From assembly GCF_016703145.1 (NCBI RefSeq), contig NZ_JADJCO010000005.1, positions 558,001 to 622,000 on the forward strand: a stretch of DNA of 64,000 bases, read 5' to 3'. Origin of the DNA: Ottowia sp. (GTDB taxonomy: Bacteria; Pseudomonadota; Gammaproteobacteria; Burkholderiales; Burkholderiaceae_C). Both the position numbers and the translations under genes were made by a program. The notes under the pieces were generated by a model, which was not told the DNA's origin, made no database searches, and saw only the letters and a list, made by a program, of their open reading frames with translations. Within the stretch, counting starts at the first letter, position 1, and every line of letters begins with the position of its first letter. Positions 49,481-58,739 of this stretch are shown here, one piece after another.

Positions 49481-51043
49481 TCAATGCGCGCCGGCCGCCG
49501 CGTCGGCGCCCGCGCCGCCGGTGGACGGGCGCCTGGCCAGCCACACCAGCCCGACCAGCGCCAGGAACAGCAGCGCCGAGCCGTAGAACAGCTCCTGCGT
49601 GGACAGCATGAAGGCCTGCTGCGTCAGCTGGTTGTTGACCACGCCCAGCGCCTGCTGGTGCGACAGCCCGCCCGCCTCCAGCGTCCCCAGCGTCCGCGTG
49701 AGCGCGGCGTTGCCGTGCTGCATGGATTCGGCCAGGTGCGCATGGTGCATGGCGCTGCGGTCTTCCCACAGCGTGGTGGCGATCGAGGTGCCCATGGCGC
49801 CGGCCGTGATGCGGGTGAAGTTGGACAGCCCCGAGGCCGCCGGGATGCGCGAAGGGTGCAGCCCCGACAGCGTGATCGTCACCAGCGGGACGAAGAAGAA
49901 CGCCATCGCCACGCCCTGCACCACGGTCGGGATCATGATGGTGGTGAAGTCGGCCTGCGTGGTGAACAGCGCGCGCATCCCCAGCACCACGGCGAACACC
50001 ACGAAGGCGAAGCTGGCGTACAGGCGCGGGTCGAACCGGTTGACCGTCAGCCCGACGATGGGCGAGAGCACGATGGCCAGCAACCCCACCGGCGCCAGCA
50101 CCATGCCGGCCTGCGTGGCGGTGTAGCCCATGAACTGCTGCAGCCACAGCGGCAGCAGCACCACGTTGCCGAAGAACACGCCGTAGCCCACCGCCGTGGC
50201 CAGCGCGCCGGCCCAGAAGTTGCGCCGCTTGAACAGCGACAGATCGACCACCGGGTGCTCGTCCGTCAGCTCCCACACCAGGAAGAAGGCCAGGCCGACC
50301 ACCGCCGTCACGGCAAAGCCCACGATCAGGGGCGAGTGGAACCAGTCGTGCTCCTTGCCCATGTCCAGCATCAGTTGCAGCGCGCCCACCCACACCACCA
50401 GCAGCGCCAGCCCGATGGCGTCGATGGGCACTTTGCGCGTGGCGCTCTCGCGCTCGCGGTAGATGCCCCAGGTGCAGGCGGCGGCCAGCAGGCCCACCGG
50501 CACGTTGATGTAGAAGATCCACGGCCAGCTCACGTTGTCGGTGATCCAGCCGCCCAGCAGCGGGCCCATGATGGGCGCCACCAGCGTCGTCATCGACCAC
50601 ATGGCCATGGCCAGCCCGGCCTTGGCCGGCGGGTAGCTGGACAGCAGCAGCGTCTGCGACAGCGGGATCATCGGCCCGGCCACGAAGCCCTGCAGCGTGC
50701 GGGCCGCGATCAGCAGCGTCATGTTGGGCGCCAGGCCGCACAGCCAGGACATCAGCACGAACAGCAGCACGCTGGCCACGAACAGGCGCACCTGGCCGAT
50801 GCGCTGCGTCAGCCAGCCGGTCAGCGGCACGGCGATGGCGTTGGCCACGGCGAAGCTGGTGATGACCCAGGTGCCCTGCACCGGGCTCACGCCCAGGTCG
50901 CCAGCGATGGCCGGCAGCGACACGTTGGCGATGGAGCTGTCGAGCACGTTCATGAATGTGGCCGCCGACAGCGCCAGCGTGCCCAGCAGGCGCGCGCTGC
51001 CGGTGAGCGGAGGGTGCGCCAGCGGCGCTTGCGGAGGGCTCAT
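49481..51043 (-). CDS. emrB: DHA2-family multidrug efflux transporter EmrB
   Basis: A 520-aa major facilitator with 14 transmembrane helices. Characteristic motifs: ATFMNVLDSSIANVSLPAIAGDL (D1), LTGWLTQRIGQVR and GPLLGGWITDNVSWPWIFYINVP (motif C). Exports hydrophobic toxins through EmrA and the OprM-like channel encoded in the same operon. It is 94 bp after emrA, a gap containing a 60-bp repeat. Confidence 0.93.
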   Translation of the reverse strand: MSPPQAPLAHPPLTGSARLLGTLALSAATFMNVLDSSIANVSLPAIAGDLGVSPVQGTWVITSFAVANAIAVPLTGWLTQRIGQVRLFVASVLLFVLMSWLCGLAPNMTLLIAARTLQGFVAGPMIPLSQTLLLSSYPPAKAGLAMAMWSMTTLVAPIMGPLLGGWITDNVSWPWIFYINVPVGLLAAACTWGIYRERESATRKVPIDAIGLALLVVWVGALQLMLDMGKEHDWFHSPLIVGFAVTAVVGLAFFLVWELTDEHPVVDLSLFKRRNFWAGALATAVGYGVFFGNVVLLPLWLQQFMGYTATQAGMVLAPVGLLAIVLSPIVGLTVNRFDPRLYASFAFVVFAVVLGMRALFTTQADFTTIMIPTVVQGVAMAFFFVPLVTITLSGLHPSRIPAASGLSNFTRITAGAMGTSIATTLWEDRSAMHHAHLAESMQHGNAALTRTLGTLEAGGLSHQQALGVVNNQLTQQAFMLSTQELFYGSALLFLALVGLVWLARRPSTGGAGADAAAGAH

Positions 51044-51072
51044 GGGGTCGAGGCTGGCGGTGCCGCCTTATG

Positions 51073-51131
51073 CTCTCTTTTCAATAGCTTCTGGCGCAAT
51101 ATCCACGCGGGCTAAAGGCCAAAATTATTCA
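51073..51131 (-). repeat. 60-bp dispersed repeat, copy R19 (between emrA and emrB)
   Basis: Reverse copy near consensus: box GCTCTCTTTTCAATAGC at 51072-51088, TTCTGGCGCAATATCCACGC, GGGCTAAAGGCCAAAATT. Sits inside an operon. Confidence 0.9.
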
Positions 51132-51137
51132 AAAAAC

Positions 51138-52385
51138 TCAGGTGCGTGGCAGGTTGCGCGCGATGACCTGGCGCACCAGCGCCTGGGCCTCGCCGTCGAG
51201 CGCGTCGAACACCTGCGTCCGCGCCAGCGGCGCGCTGCGCGGCGCGTCGGACAGGCTGGCGCCGCCCTGGTCCGTCACGTCCACCCGGGCCAGCATCGAC
51301 AGGCCCACGCGCAGCGGGTGCGCCTGGAGTTGCGCCGGCTCCAGCGCGATGCGCACCGGCACGCGCTGCACCACCTTGATCCAGTTGCCGGTGGCGTTCT
51401 GCGCCGGCAGCAGCGCCGTGGCGGCGCCGGTGGCCAGTCCCAGGCCGACGACGCGGCCGGTGTATTCGACCTGGCCGCCGTACAGGTCCGCTTTCAGGCT
51501 CACCGGCTGGCCGATGCGAATGTGGCGCAACTGGTTCTCCTTGAAGTTGGCATCGACCCACAACTGGTCCAGCGGCACCACCGTCATCAGCGGCGCGCCG
51601 GGCGCCACGCGCTGGCCGAGCTGCACGCTGCGCTTGCCGACGTAGCCCGACACGGGCGCGGGCAGCGTCACGCGCTGCGCGGCGATCCAGGCCTCGCGCA
51701 GGCGCGCGGCGGCCACCTGCACGCTGGGGTGCTGCTCGATGGAGGTGCCGTCGGTCAGCGCCTGGTTGCTGGCCAGTTGGTCGCGCGCCGCCGCGGTGGC
51801 GGCCTGGGCCGCGTCCAGCGCGCTCTGCGCCGCCGTCACCTGGGCGCGGGCGTGCGCCAGTTCCTCGCCCGACACCGCCCCGCCCTCGACCAGCCCCTGG
51901 CGGCGCGCCAGGTCCTGCTGCGCGGTGGCGAGCTGGCTGCGCGCCTTGGCCGCGTCGGCCTCGCGCAGCCGCACCTGCGCCGCCAGCGCGCCGTTGTTGG
52001 CGTACAGCGTGCGCGCCTGCCGCACCGCCTGCCCCAGCGCGGCCTCGGCCTGCGCCAGGGCGACGTTGGCGTCGGCGGCGTCCAGGCGGATGAGCGGCTG
52101 GCCGGCCCGCACGTGCTCGGTCTCGTCGGCGTAGATGGCCGTCACGGTGCCGCCCTGCTGCGGCGTGATCTGCACCACGTTGCCCTGCACGTAGGCGTTG
52201 TCGGTGTCCTCGTAGTGGCTGAGCACCAGCCACTCGTACAGGCCCCAGCCGATGGCGGCCACCATCAGCAGGCCACCCAGCACGGCCAGGCCGCGCCTAC
52301 GGCGCGGGTCGGTGCGGGCCGTTGCTTCGTTTTCAATAGCTGCCGGCACAGTATTGGCGCGGGCCTGATCGTTGTTTTTGTCCAT
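51138..52385 (-). CDS. emrA: EmrA-type periplasmic adaptor of efflux
   Basis: A 415-aa HlyD-family membrane fusion protein. TM helix (LAVLGGLLMVAAIGWGLYEW), lipoyl-like halves (VVQITPQQGGTVTAIYADE, PVSGYVGKRSVQLGQRVAPG), long alpha-hairpin, beta-barrel (VDANFKENQLRHIRIGQPV). Connects EmrB to the outer-membrane channel. Residues 2-20 (DKNNDQARANTVPAAIENEA) come from a 60-bp repeat. 31 bp after oprM. Confidence 0.92.
   Translation of the reverse strand: MDKNNDQARANTVPAAIENEATARTDPRRRRGLAVLGGLLMVAAIGWGLYEWLVLSHYEDTDNAYVQGNVVQITPQQGGTVTAIYADETEHVRAGQPLIRLDAADANVALAQAEAALGQAVRQARTLYANNGALAAQVRLREADAAKARSQLATAQQDLARRQGLVEGGAVSGEELAHARAQVTAAQSALDAAQAATAAARDQLASNQALTDGTSIEQHPSVQVAAARLREAWIAAQRVTLPAPVSGYVGKRSVQLGQRVAPGAPLMTVVPLDQLWVDANFKENQLRHIRIGQPVSLKADLYGGQVEYTGRVVGLGLATGAATALLPAQNATGNWIKVVQRVPVRIALEPAQLQAHPLRVGLSMLARVDVTDQGGASLSDAPRSAPLARTQVFDALDGEAQALVRQVIARNLPRT
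52326..52381 (-). repeat. 60-bp dispersed repeat, copy R20 (emrA N-terminus)
   Basis: Reverse copy: box GCTTCGTTTTCAATAGC (17 nt) at 52324-52340, then TGCCGGCACAGTATTGGCGC and GGGCCTGATCG. In frame, encodes ANTVPAAIENEA. Confidence 0.8.
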
Positions 52386-52416
52386 GATGCGGCGGTGATG
52401 CAGGGGGGCGCGGGAA

Positions 52417-53841
52417 TCAATGGGCGGCGGCCTCGGCCGTGGGCCGCCAGCCGCCGCCCATGGCCTGGGCCAGGGCGATCTGGCCCGACAGCGCCTGCGC
52501 CGCCAGGTCGACCTGCTGGCGCCGCTGCGCCAGCACGGCGGTCTCGGCCGCCAGCACGTGCAGGTAGGTGCCCAGGCCGGCGCGGTAGCGGCGCTGGGCG
52601 ATGTCGTGGGCGCCCTCGGCGGCGCGCAGGGCCTGGGCCTGCTCGCGCTGCTGGCGCGCGGTGGCCCGCAGGCCCTGCGACTGGTCGGCCACCTCGCGCA
52701 TGGCGTCGATGACGGCGGCGTGGTAGCTCTCGATGGCGGCGTCCACGTCGGCGCTCCTGCCCCGGAGCTGGGCGCGCAGCCGCCCGGCCTCGAAGATGGG
52801 CAGGCGGACCGCCGGCCCCACGCCCCACTGGACGCTGTCGCCGTCCAGCAGCTTGCCGAAGCCCATGGCCTGGAAGCCGGCGAAGGCCGCGAGGTTGACG
52901 TTGGGATAGAACTGCGCCCGCGCCACCTGCACCTCGCCGCGCGCGGCCTCCACGCGCCAGCGCGCGGCGGTGATGTCGGCGCGGCGCGCCAGCCAGTCGG
53001 CGCTCAGTTCGGCCGGCACGTCGAGCGCGCGCAGCCCGGCCAGGCGCGGCGCCTGCAGCCCCTCGGGCAGGCGCGGCTGGCCCAGCAGCGCGGCCAGGGC
53101 GTTGCGGCTGGCGTCGATCTGCTGGTCCAGCGCGGCCAGGCTGGCGCGCGTGTCGGCGCGGCCGGTCTCGTTTTGGCGCACTTCGAGCTGGTTGTCGAGG
53201 CCAGCCTTCACGCGCTCCTGCACCAGCGCGAGCATCTGCTGGCGCTGCGCCAGGGTGCGCGCGGCCACGTCGCGCTGGTCCTCCAGGCGCGCCCACTGCA
53301 CGTAGGCGCGGGCCACGTTGCCGGCCAGCAGCACGCGGGCGGCGTCGGCCTCGGCCTCGGCGGCGCGGATCTGGCCGATGGCGGCGTCCAGCGCGCCCTG
53401 GTGCTTGCCGAAGAAGTCCAGCTCCCAGCCGCCGCTGAGCTGCAGCGTGCCCAGGTTGCGGGTGGAGCCGCCCAGCGGCGGCGGGTAGATGTGGTTGGCG
53501 GAAAAGCGCTGGCGGGTCAGGTCCAGCGCGCCGTTCACCTGTGGCTGGGTGGCCGATTCGGCCACCTCCAGCGCGCCGCGCGCCTTGGCCACGCGCGCGG
53601 CGGCCACGCGCAGGTTGGGGTTGCCGGCCAGGGCCTGCGCGACCAGGCCGTCGAGCTGCGGATCGCCCAGCGCCGTCCACCAGTCGGGCGCCGGTCCGAG
53701 GGACGGCGCGCCGGCGGGCAGGCCCAGCGCGGCGGCGTCGCGCAATTCGGCCGTGGGCTGGATGCCGCGCATGTCGGCGCAGCCGGCCAGCAGGGCAGCG
53801 GCCAGCGCGGCGGCGGCGGGCAGGACGAAGGCGGGCTTCAT
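52417..53841 (-). CDS. OprM/NodT-family outer-membrane efflux lipoprotein
   Basis: A 474-aa TolC-like channel. Signal peptide with lipobox LLAGC (Cys near residue 21), then the OprM family sequence: WWTALGDPQLDGLVAQALAGNPNLRVAA, two TolC repeats and VRLPIFEAGRLRAQL near the second. It forms the exit duct for EmrAB. ATG overlaps the marR stop (ATGA), which argues that the genuine marR frame ends here. Confidence 0.92.
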   Translation of the reverse strand: MKPAFVLPAAAALAAALLAGCADMRGIQPTAELRDAAALGLPAGAPSLGPAPDWWTALGDPQLDGLVAQALAGNPNLRVAAARVAKARGALEVAESATQPQVNGALDLTRQRFSANHIYPPPLGGSTRNLGTLQLSGGWELDFFGKHQGALDAAIGQIRAAEAEADAARVLLAGNVARAYVQWARLEDQRDVAARTLAQRQQMLALVQERVKAGLDNQLEVRQNETGRADTRASLAALDQQIDASRNALAALLGQPRLPEGLQAPRLAGLRALDVPAELSADWLARRADITAARWRVEAARGEVQVARAQFYPNVNLAAFAGFQAMGFGKLLDGDSVQWGVGPAVRLPIFEAGRLRAQLRGRSADVDAAIESYHAAVIDAMREVADQSQGLRATARQQREQAQALRAAEGAHDIAQRRYRAGLGTYLHVLAAETAVLAQRRQQVDLAAQALSGQIALAQAMGGGWRPTAEAAAH

Positions 53842-54372
53842 GCCGCCCTCGCCTTGTCGCCGGCCAGGCGCTCGGCGTTGGCGGTCAGTCGCGCCAGCAG
53901 CCTCTGCAACTGCGCCCATTCGGCGGGCGTGAAGCCGTCCAGCGCGGCGTTGTACACGCGGCACAGCGCCTGCGGCACCGCGCTCGGCCAGGGCCACGCC
54001 GTCGGGCGTCAGCTCGATGCGCACCACGCGGCGGTCGTCGTCGCAGCGCACGCGGCGGCACAGGCCCTTGCGCTCCAGGCGGTCGAGCAGGCGCGTCATC
54101 GCGCCGGCGTCCACCGTGCACTTGCGCGCCAGGTCGGCGACGGTGTTGGCGTCGCCCCGGTGAATGCGGTAGAGCGGCACCCACTGCGGCAGCGTGGAGC
54201 CCTCCAGCGCCATCTCGTCGTTGACGAGTTGGCCCAGCGCCACCTGGGCGAGGCGCAACTGGTAGAGCACGCCGCTGTCGGCGTGGAAGGTGTCGGGGGA
54301 GAAGAACGGCGCCGCCGTCTCGTCGGGCGAGCGGGCGGCGCGGTGGCGCGGAGGTTTGGCGGCGTTGGTCAT
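53838..54372 (-). pseudogene. MarR-family regulator of the efflux operon, frameshifted
   Basis: Frame 1 gives a normal MarR N-terminus and winged helix from MTNAAKPPRH (LARKCTVDAGAMTRLLDRLE, RVRCDDDRRVVRIELTPDG), then turns to nonsense after about residue 130 and reads through into oprM. Another frame resumes exactly with VPQALCRVYNAALDGFTPAE and ends KARAA-stop overlapping the oprM start. A net shift of 2 bases deleted (or one inserted) near 53978-53984, in a GCGC run, explains it. It may be a sequencing error, a real loss of repressor or a phase-variable site. Length otherwise matches MarR. Confidence 0.75.
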
Positions 54373-54411
54373 GCGGGCGCCCGGCTCGGTCGGCGAGGAC
54401 TGGGGCACGCG

Positions 54412-54440
54412 AATTTATTTGCCGAGGCAAACATTGTCAA
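54412..54440 (-). promoter_or_regulatory. Promoter with MarR-type operator for marR-oprM-emrAB
   Basis: Minus strand: -35 TTGACA (54440-54435), 17-bp spacer, -10 TAAATT (54417-54412). The spacer contains a perfect palindrome TTTGCC-TC-GGCAAA (54418-54431). An operator between -35 and -10 would give tight self-repression. Leader to the ATG is about 40 nt. Confidence 0.75.
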
Positions 54441-54508
54441 AGCAATGGATGCCATGGCACTGATCGGACTGGGGTCTTGGGGCGGTGCCTGCGCCGCCTT
54501 GCCCGTCT

Positions 54509-54970
<462 letters not shown>

Positions 54971-55017
54971 GGCGAGGCTCCTGGTGGGTGGGTTGCTGCG
55001 TTCAACAGAGTACTCAA

Positions 55018-55074
55018 GACATTTCGGGCCGCAGCCCGCGCCGGTATTTCGGCAACGGCTATCTTATCCATAGC
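55018..55074 (+). repeat. 60-bp dispersed repeat, copy R21 (intergenic)
   Basis: Forward copy: ATTTCGGGCCGCAGCCCGCG, CCGGTATTTCGGCAACG, box GCTATCTTATCCATAGC at 55058-55074 (GCTAT/ATAGC stem). Confidence 0.75.
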
Positions 55075-56221
55075 GATCCAGCGCCGCCGCGAGGTCGCGC
55101 CGGATCAGGGTGGCGGCCTGGGCTCGGGCCATGCTCTCGGGCGTGCGGCGCGAGGTGGCGGCCACGACCAGCTCGCGCGCGGCGTCGATCCAGATCCACT
55201 GGCCGCCGTAGCCGCTGGCCATGACGACGGGCCGGGCGGACGCGGCGCCGCGCACCGGGCGCGCCACCCACCACAGGTAGCCGTAGGGCAGATCGAGCGG
55301 CGGGCCGCCCGCGTTCTGGCGCGACGTGGCCTGCCGCACGAAGCCGGCGGGCAGCAGCGCGCGGCCGCGCCACTGCCCTTGCGCCAGCGCCAGCTCGCCC
55401 AGCCGCGCCATGGCGCGCGCGGGCAGCGACAGGCCGAGCGCGCCCAGCGCGTGGCCGTGGGCACCCTGGCGCCACGCGAAGCGCTGGATGCCCAGCGGGG
55501 CGAACAGGTGGTCGCGCGCGTGCTCGTGCAGCGGCCGGCCTAGCGCGCGGGCCAGGGCCAGCGCCAGCAGGTTGGCGGCGCCGTTGTCGTAGGCGAAGCG
55601 CGTGCCGGGCTCGGCCTGGAAGGGACGGCGCACCAGGGCGCGCAGGTCGTCGTCGCGGTCGCGCCGTGCGGTCTGATCGGGCGGCCAGCCGGCCGTCATG
55701 CCCAGCAGGTGCGCCAGGCGCAGGCGCCGCACGCGCTCGTCGGCGCCCATCCGCAGCATCTCGGGCAGACGGTTGGCCACCAGCTCGTCGACGCCGCGCA
55801 GGCGCCCCGCCGCCAGGGCCTGGCCGGCCAGCAGGGCCAGCACGCTCTTGGTGACGGACTGCGTGTCCTGCAGGCTGGCCGCCGTCAGGCCGGCGCGGTA
55901 GTGCTCGAAGGCCAGGTGGCCCCGGTGCAGCACGACCAGGCTTTGCACGTCGGTCAACTGCGTTTCAATGCGCGCGCCCCAGCCGGCGAAGGCGCGCGCG
56001 TGCCGCGCGGCCAGGGGGGCGGGGGCCGGCGGCCAGTCCAGCGCGGGCGGCGGCGCCTTCCGCGCCCAGGCGCGCGGCACCAGGGCAGCGCCCAACGCGG
56101 CGGCGGGCAGGCCCAGGCTGAGGGCGCGGCGCGTCGGCAGGGCTTGGCCTTCAACGCCAGAATATGAATGAAATTGGCCTGAATCCAGCGTGGATACTGC
56201 ACTATAAGCTATTTTATTCAT
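55064..56221 (-). CDS. Beta-lactamase-family serine hydrolase with repeat-derived N-terminus
   Basis: A 385-aa penicillin-binding-protein-like hydrolase (class C/EstB type). SxxK nucleophile QSVTKSVLA, YxN motif FAYDNGAAN, and a C-terminal SGYGGQ in place of KTG. A Tat-like or Sec signal (TRRALSLGLPAAALGAAL) is present but preceded by about 25 residues (MNKIAYSAVSTLDSGQ...) encoded by a 60-bp repeat, which also supplies the only ATG. Substrate unknown; exported location depends on the real start. Confidence 0.82.
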   Translation of the reverse strand: MNKIAYSAVSTLDSGQFHSYSGVEGQALPTRRALSLGLPAAALGAALVPRAWARKAPPPALDWPPAPAPLAARHARAFAGWGARIETQLTDVQSLVVLHRGHLAFEHYRAGLTAASLQDTQSVTKSVLALLAGQALAAGRLRGVDELVANRLPEMLRMGADERVRRLRLAHLLGMTAGWPPDQTARRDRDDDLRALVRRPFQAEPGTRFAYDNGAANLLALALARALGRPLHEHARDHLFAPLGIQRFAWRQGAHGHALGALGLSLPARAMARLGELALAQGQWRGRALLPAGFVRQATSRQNAGGPPLDLPYGYLWWVARPVRGAASARPVVMASGYGGQWIWIDAARELVVAATSRRTPESMARAQAATLIRRDLAAALDRYG

Positions 56222-56225
56222 AGCA
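56162..56225 (+). repeat. 60-bp dispersed repeat, copy R22 (start of serine hydrolase)
   Basis: Forward copy near consensus: ATATGAATGAAATTGGCCTG, CCAGCGTGGATACTGCACTA, box GCTATTTTATTCATAGC at 56208-56224. The antisense of the box holds the gene's ATG. Confidence 0.85.
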
Positions 56226-56525
56226 TCAGGTCTCCGGCCCCGCCATCCACCGCGCGACCTGCGCCCGCGCCTCGGCCAGCGCGGCGCTGCTTCCCAATTC
56301 AATGCCCAGCGTCTTTTGCCGGCCGGCGGCGCCGTGCAGCAGCGTGACCTTGATCCTGGGCACGCCGAACGCCTGCGCGGCCCAGTCGATCAGCGCGGCG
56401 TTGGCCTTGCCGTCCACCGGCGGCGCGCCCAGCCGCACGCGCAGCGCGCCGGCGTAGTCGCCCGCCGCCTCGGTGCGTTTGGCGCCGGGGGTGGCGTGGA
56501 TGGTGAGCTTGAGCAGGTGCGGCAC
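56226..56525 (-). CDS. DUF167 (YggU) family protein
   Basis: A 99-aa protein with GTG start (VPHLLKLTIHATPGAKRTE). The core GALRVRLGAPPVDGKANAAL and a Gly/Lys-rich end are typical of YggU/DUF167, a small alpha/beta protein of unknown function. Lies 14 bp after the LLM gene; the serine hydrolase starts 4 bp past its stop, so the four genes are close-packed. Confidence 0.85.
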   Translation of the reverse strand: MPHLLKLTIHATPGAKRTEAAGDYAGALRVRLGAPPVDGKANAALIDWAAQAFGVPRIKVTLLHGAAGRQKTLGIELGSSAALAEARAQVARWMAGPET

Positions 56526-56539
56526 GCGGCGCGGGCTGG

Positions 56540-57556
56540 TCAGGCTGTCGCCGGCTGCCCGATGCGCCGGCGCACCTCGGGCATCACTTCGCGCGCGATG
56601 CGGTGCATGGAGTCGTGGACGAGGGGCGATGCGAGCACGCCGAAGTTCTGCAGGAACATCACGTGGTCGATGCCCATCGCGTGCAGCGCCACCAGCTGGT
56701 CGGCCACCGTCGCGGGCGAGCCGAACATGCCCAGGCCGGCGCCGACCACGGTGTCGTAGGTTCGCCGCGTGTCGTAAAACAGGCGCGTGTCGAGGTACAG
56801 GTTGAACGCGTCCTCGGCATTGACCTTGGCCTGCGCGTCGGTCTCGGCCACGTGGCAGTGGAAGGCCAGCACCACCTCGCCCTGGCCGGGCGCGCCGCTT
56901 TCCTGGTAGCCCTGGCGGTAGTCCTCGACCAGGCCGCGGATGTCCTCGAACGAGGTCAGGCACGAATACGGCAGCGAGAAGATGCGCCGGCCCTGGCGGC
57001 CCACGTGGTAGGCGGCCTCGCGGCGCTGGATGGCCACATGCACGGGCAGCCGCGCGCCCTGCGGCGGCTGCACGTTGAGTGCCACGCCGGGCAGGTCGTT
57101 GTACTTGCCGTGGAAGGTGACCGGCTCGCCCGTCAGCGCGCGCAGCAGCACCTGCAGGTTCTCGTCGAAGCGCCCGCGCTTTTCCTCGGGGCTGACGCGG
57201 TGGCCCTCGAACTCGTGGCGCAGGTAGCCCGATCCCACGCCGAGCGTGAGGCGGCCGCCCGAGAGCATGTCCACCATGGCGTAGTCCTCGGCCACGGTGA
57301 GCGGGTTGTGGATGGTGATGTTGGCCACCGCCACGCCCAGGCGGATGCGCCGCGTCTCGCGCGCCAGCGCGGCCAGGAACACCGCCGGGTTGGGCACCGA
57401 GCCGCATTCGTGGAAGTGGTGCTCGGCGACGAAGAAGGTGTCGTAGCCGAGCGACTCGGCCAACCGGGCCTCCTGGATCACCTGTTCATAGAGCTGCGCG
57501 ACCGAGCGGTGCAGCGCGGGGTGGTGGTCCTGGACGGAGAAGATGGAGTAGCGCAT
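56540..57556 (-). CDS. Luciferase-like flavin-dependent monooxygenase (LLM)
   Basis: A 338-aa F420/FMN-dependent TIM-barrel enzyme of the bacterial luciferase family. Signatures: FFVAEHHFHECGSVPNPAVFLAAL, GRLTLGVGSGYLRHEF and MFGSPATVADQLVALH. Likely oxidises small organic compounds using reduced flavin from another enzyme; no flavin reductase is nearby. Transcribed 6 bp downstream of the TRAP binding protein. Confidence 0.9.
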   Translation of the reverse strand: MRYSIFSVQDHHPALHRSVAQLYEQVIQEARLAESLGYDTFFVAEHHFHECGSVPNPAVFLAALARETRRIRLGVAVANITIHNPLTVAEDYAMVDMLSGGRLTLGVGSGYLRHEFEGHRVSPEEKRGRFDENLQVLLRALTGEPVTFHGKYNDLPGVALNVQPPQGARLPVHVAIQRREAAYHVGRQGRRIFSLPYSCLTSFEDIRGLVEDYRQGYQESGAPGQGEVVLAFHCHVAETDAQAKVNAEDAFNLYLDTRLFYDTRRTYDTVVGAGLGMFGSPATVADQLVALHAMGIDHVMFLQNFGVLASPLVHDSMHRIAREVMPEVRRRIGQPATA

Positions 57557-57562
57557 GGTGTG

Positions 57563-58561
57563 TTATCCCGCCTGGCGGATGCGATCGATGGTGGCGGCGC
57601 CGAAGCGCTGGTTGAAGTCCTGGTAGCTGGGCTGCAGCGCGGCGATGAAAGGCGCCTTGTCGATGGATTCGACCACCGCCATGCCACGCTGGCGCAGGTT
57701 GGCGACGCCGGTGCGCTCGTCCCGCGCCACGCGCCGGCGCATGGCGGCGGCGCCCACGCGGGCGGCGGCGCGCAGGGCGTCCTGGTCGGCCTGGGGCAGT
57801 TTGGCCAGCACGGCCGGCGAGGCCAGGAACAGCGCGGGCGAATACAGGTGCTCGGTCAGCGACAGGTGCTTCTGCACCTCGTAGAGCTTGGCCGCCTCGA
57901 TCACCGAGATGGGGTTGTCCTGGCCGTCCACCGTGCCCTGCTGCAGGGCGACGAAGGTCTCCGGCCAGTTGATGGGGGTGGGAATGGCGCCCATGCCCTT
58001 GAACGCGGCGATGTGCATGGTGTTTTCCTGCGTGCGGATCTTGAGGCCGCGCAGATCGCCGGGGGCCGCGACGGGCCGCTTGTTGTTGGTGATGTGGCGA
58101 AAGCCGCCCTCGCCCCAGGCCAGCGCCACCAGGCCGCGCGCCGGAAAGCGCCCCAGCAGCTCCTGGCCGATCGCGCCGTCCAGCACCGCGTGGGCGTGGG
58201 CGTAGTTGCGAAACAGGAAGGGCAAATCCAGCACCGCCACCTGGGGCACGAAGTTGGGCAGCGCGCCGGTCGAGACCAGCGCCAGCGGCTGGGTGCCCAG
58301 TTGCACGCCCTCGATCATCTCGCGCTCGCCGCCCAGGCTGCTGGCCGGAAACTGCTTGACGGTGAAGCGGCCCTGCGTCAGGCGCGCCAGCTCGTCCGCG
58401 AAGGCCGTGGCCGCGGCGCCGAACTGCGAATTGAGCGGCAGCGGATAGCCCAGCGCCAGCTCGGTGGAGGCGCGGGCCGGGCGGGGCATGATGAACGGAG
58501 CCGCCAGGACGGCGGCCGAGGCCACCAGCGCGCGGCGGCTGAAGGAAGTGTTCGAAGGCAT
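57563..58561 (-). CDS. TRAP transporter substrate-binding protein (DctP-type)
   Basis: A 332-aa periplasmic binding protein: twin-Arg-like signal peptide (SFSRRALVASAAVLAAP, cleavage near ARAST), ALGYPLPLNSQFGAA, GLKIRTQENTMH and PQVAVLDLPFLF. The Arg of the ligand clamp (KIRTQ) suggests a carboxylate substrate. No DctQ/DctM membrane genes in the window. Start chosen at MPSNTSF; upstream ATGs in frame are improbable. Confidence 0.9.
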   Translation of the reverse strand: MPSNTSFSRRALVASAAVLAAPFIMPRPARASTELALGYPLPLNSQFGAAATAFADELARLTQGRFTVKQFPASSLGGEREMIEGVQLGTQPLALVSTGALPNFVPQVAVLDLPFLFRNYAHAHAVLDGAIGQELLGRFPARGLVALAWGEGGFRHITNNKRPVAAPGDLRGLKIRTQENTMHIAAFKGMGAIPTPINWPETFVALQQGTVDGQDNPISVIEAAKLYEVQKHLSLTEHLYSPALFLASPAVLAKLPQADQDALRAAARVGAAAMRRRVARDERTGVANLRQRGMAVVESIDKAPFIAALQPSYQDFNQRFGAATIDRIRQAG

Positions 58562-58680
58562 GGGAGCGGTTCTCGTGGTTGTCCCGCAGGGCGAGCGCAA
58601 GGCGCTCGGCAGGCTACCGGCAGCGAGATGCGCCGGGACCCGGCAGCGTGAGCGGAGGGGAAATTGTACTGACGGCCGGC

Positions 58681-58739
58681 CGCGCGCAGGCGGGGCGCCA
58701 GCACGGCGCCGGTGCTGCAGCAGCCGCGGCCTGCGCGCG
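58681..58739. other. Large nested hairpin after pccA
   Basis: Outer arms CGCGCGCAGGC / GCCTGCGCGCG (11 bp) enclose an inner CAGCAC / GTGCTG stem. It begins directly after the pccA stop, has no U-tract, and could be a transcription-stopping or RNA-stabilising structure for the transcript leading to the TRAP gene. Confidence 0.55.
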
